Notes under the pieces: model-generated
What the model saw: the letters and a program-made list of their open reading frames with translations, nothing else
Databases searched by the model: none
What the model was told of the DNA's origin: nothing
Shown: positions 37,936-38,517 of the stretch, in pieces
Layout of the letters: every line of letters begins with the position of its first letter
Numbering within the stretch: position 1 is the first letter of the stretch
Assembly: GCF_944385615.1 (NCBI RefSeq)
Contig: NZ_CALWXV010000023.1
Location: 1 to 38,517 of the forward strand
DNA: 38,517 nt
Origin: an uncultured Flavonifractor sp.
GTDB lineage: Bacteria; Bacillota; Clostridia; Oscillospirales; Oscillospiraceae
Reading direction: 5' to 3'
Made by a program: the position numbers and the translations under genes

Positions 37936-38517
37936 TCAATAGGCGGAGTTGAGCCACTCGATGCCGTCGATCTGCACGGTGAAATAGGGCGCAGACTGGA
38001 AGTAAGACTCGTGGAAGGCCCCGTCAAACACGGCCTCCTCAGAGTCGGCCACAAAGTCGCCGTCGGTATCCAGAGCCAGGCAGGTGGTGAGCTCAGCGCC
38101 CTGAACGGTGAAGGTGGTGGTATCAAAGACCTGCAGCTCACCGGAGCGGATCTGCTCCTCCACCTCGATCAGCTTCGCGGCGGTGCCCTCGGCGGCGATA
38201 TCCTCGTTGAGGTCGGTCATGACCACGGCACCCTCGTCCATGCCATGGCACCAATCCTGGTCGAAGGGCTGGTCGTTGGCCACGGCCTCGATGGCGTACT
38301 CAAAGTACACGGACCAGTCGATGCGGGTGCCGATGAGGGAGGCATCAGGAGCCACGGAGATCATGTCGTTGTTGTAGCCGGTGTGGAAAGCGCCGTTGTT
38401 CTGGGCGGCGGTGGCGGGGGTGGTGTTGTCGGAGTGCTGAGAGATCATGACGCACCCGGCGTCGCACAGGGCCTGGGCGGCGTTGCCCTCCTCAGAAGCG
38501 TCAGACCAGGAGCCCAC
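37936..38517 (-). CDS. BMP-family ABC substrate-binding protein, C-terminal part only
   Basis: Runs off the window edge; 193 C-terminal residues are visible and the true start lies outside. Features: GSWSDASEEGNAAQALCDAGCVMISQHSDNTTP, then TGYNNDMISVAPDASLIGTRIDWSVYFEYAIEAV, typical of the BMP (basic membrane protein) family of lipoprotein binding proteins for nucleosides. The C-terminal half of the visible part contains an acidic stretch DTDGDFVADSEEAVFDG. It precedes its ATPase and two permeases. Confidence 0.9.
   Translation of the reverse strand: MGSWSDASEEGNAAQALCDAGCVMISQHSDNTTPATAAQNNGAFHTGYNNDMISVAPDASLIGTRIDWSVYFEYAIEAVANDQPFDQDWCHGMDEGAVVMTDLNEDIAAEGTAAKLIEVEEQIRSGELQVFDTTTFTVQGAELTTCLALDTDGDFVADSEEAVFDGAFHESYFQSAPYFTVQIDGIEWLNSAY

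Overview
The window looks like a chromosomal segment of a GC-rich, anaerobic gut Firmicute, most likely an Oscillospiraceae butyrate producer of the Flavonifractor / Pseudoflavonifractor / Lawsonibacter / Intestinimonas type. The reasons are a Trp T-box leader, strong AGGAGG-type ribosome binding sites, sigma-A promoters (often with an extended TGn -10), the Firmicute gene order glmU-prs-pth-mfd, and butyrate-type acyl-CoA genes (ptb, thiolase, CoA-transferase). The species assignment is inference; the gene families are read from the sequence.

Layout. 1-8.6 kb, minus strand: a phosphate butyryl/acetyltransferase; a stand-alone TrpB2 behind a Trp-specifier T-box; a SERCA-type Ca2+ ATPase; a family-5 solute-binding lipoprotein; and the laccase-domain protein PgeF. 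8.6-18.3 kb, minus strand: secA, mfd, pth, prs and a GlmU whose uridylyltransferase half looks dead. An HD-domain protein follows. 19.1-21.9 kb, plus strand: thiolase-ctfA-ctfB, one tight operon with highly-expressed-gene codon use. 22.0-25.2 kb, plus: a YtrA-type GntR repressor, ABC ATPase and large ABC permease. 25.3-27.8 kb, plus: a small membrane protein, a hydantoinase/dihydropyrimidinase and a MocA-type cytidylyltransferase. 28.0-28.8 kb: a small lipoprotein, then a gene-free stretch with a tandem terminator-linked repeat. 28.8-32.1 kb: tadA (minus), then mntP-yqeC-yqeB-xdhC (plus). 32.2-34.1 kb: a BlaI/BlaR1-type pair. 34.2-38.5 kb, minus: a BMP-family nucleoside-type ABC importer (binding protein cut by the window edge).

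How parts may work together. The hydantoinase, MocA, YqeB, YqeC and permuted XdhC are the accessory set seen with selenium-dependent molybdenum hydroxylases and gut purine/ureide catabolism; a BMP-type importer nearby could bring in nucleosides or bases. The hydroxylase itself is not in the window. The thiolase/CoA-transferase operon and Ptb can move acyl-CoA and acetoacetate groups toward or from butyrate.

The most unusual non-coding signal is a 138-bp multi-hairpin element present in two copies (about 90% identical by eye, with compensatory base-pair changes). It sits exactly at the 3' ends of pgeF and secA. A third locus after prs shares its first hairpin. This looks like a mobile or recurrent structured 3'-UTR RNA. 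A second unnamed unit is repeated in tandem behind tadA.
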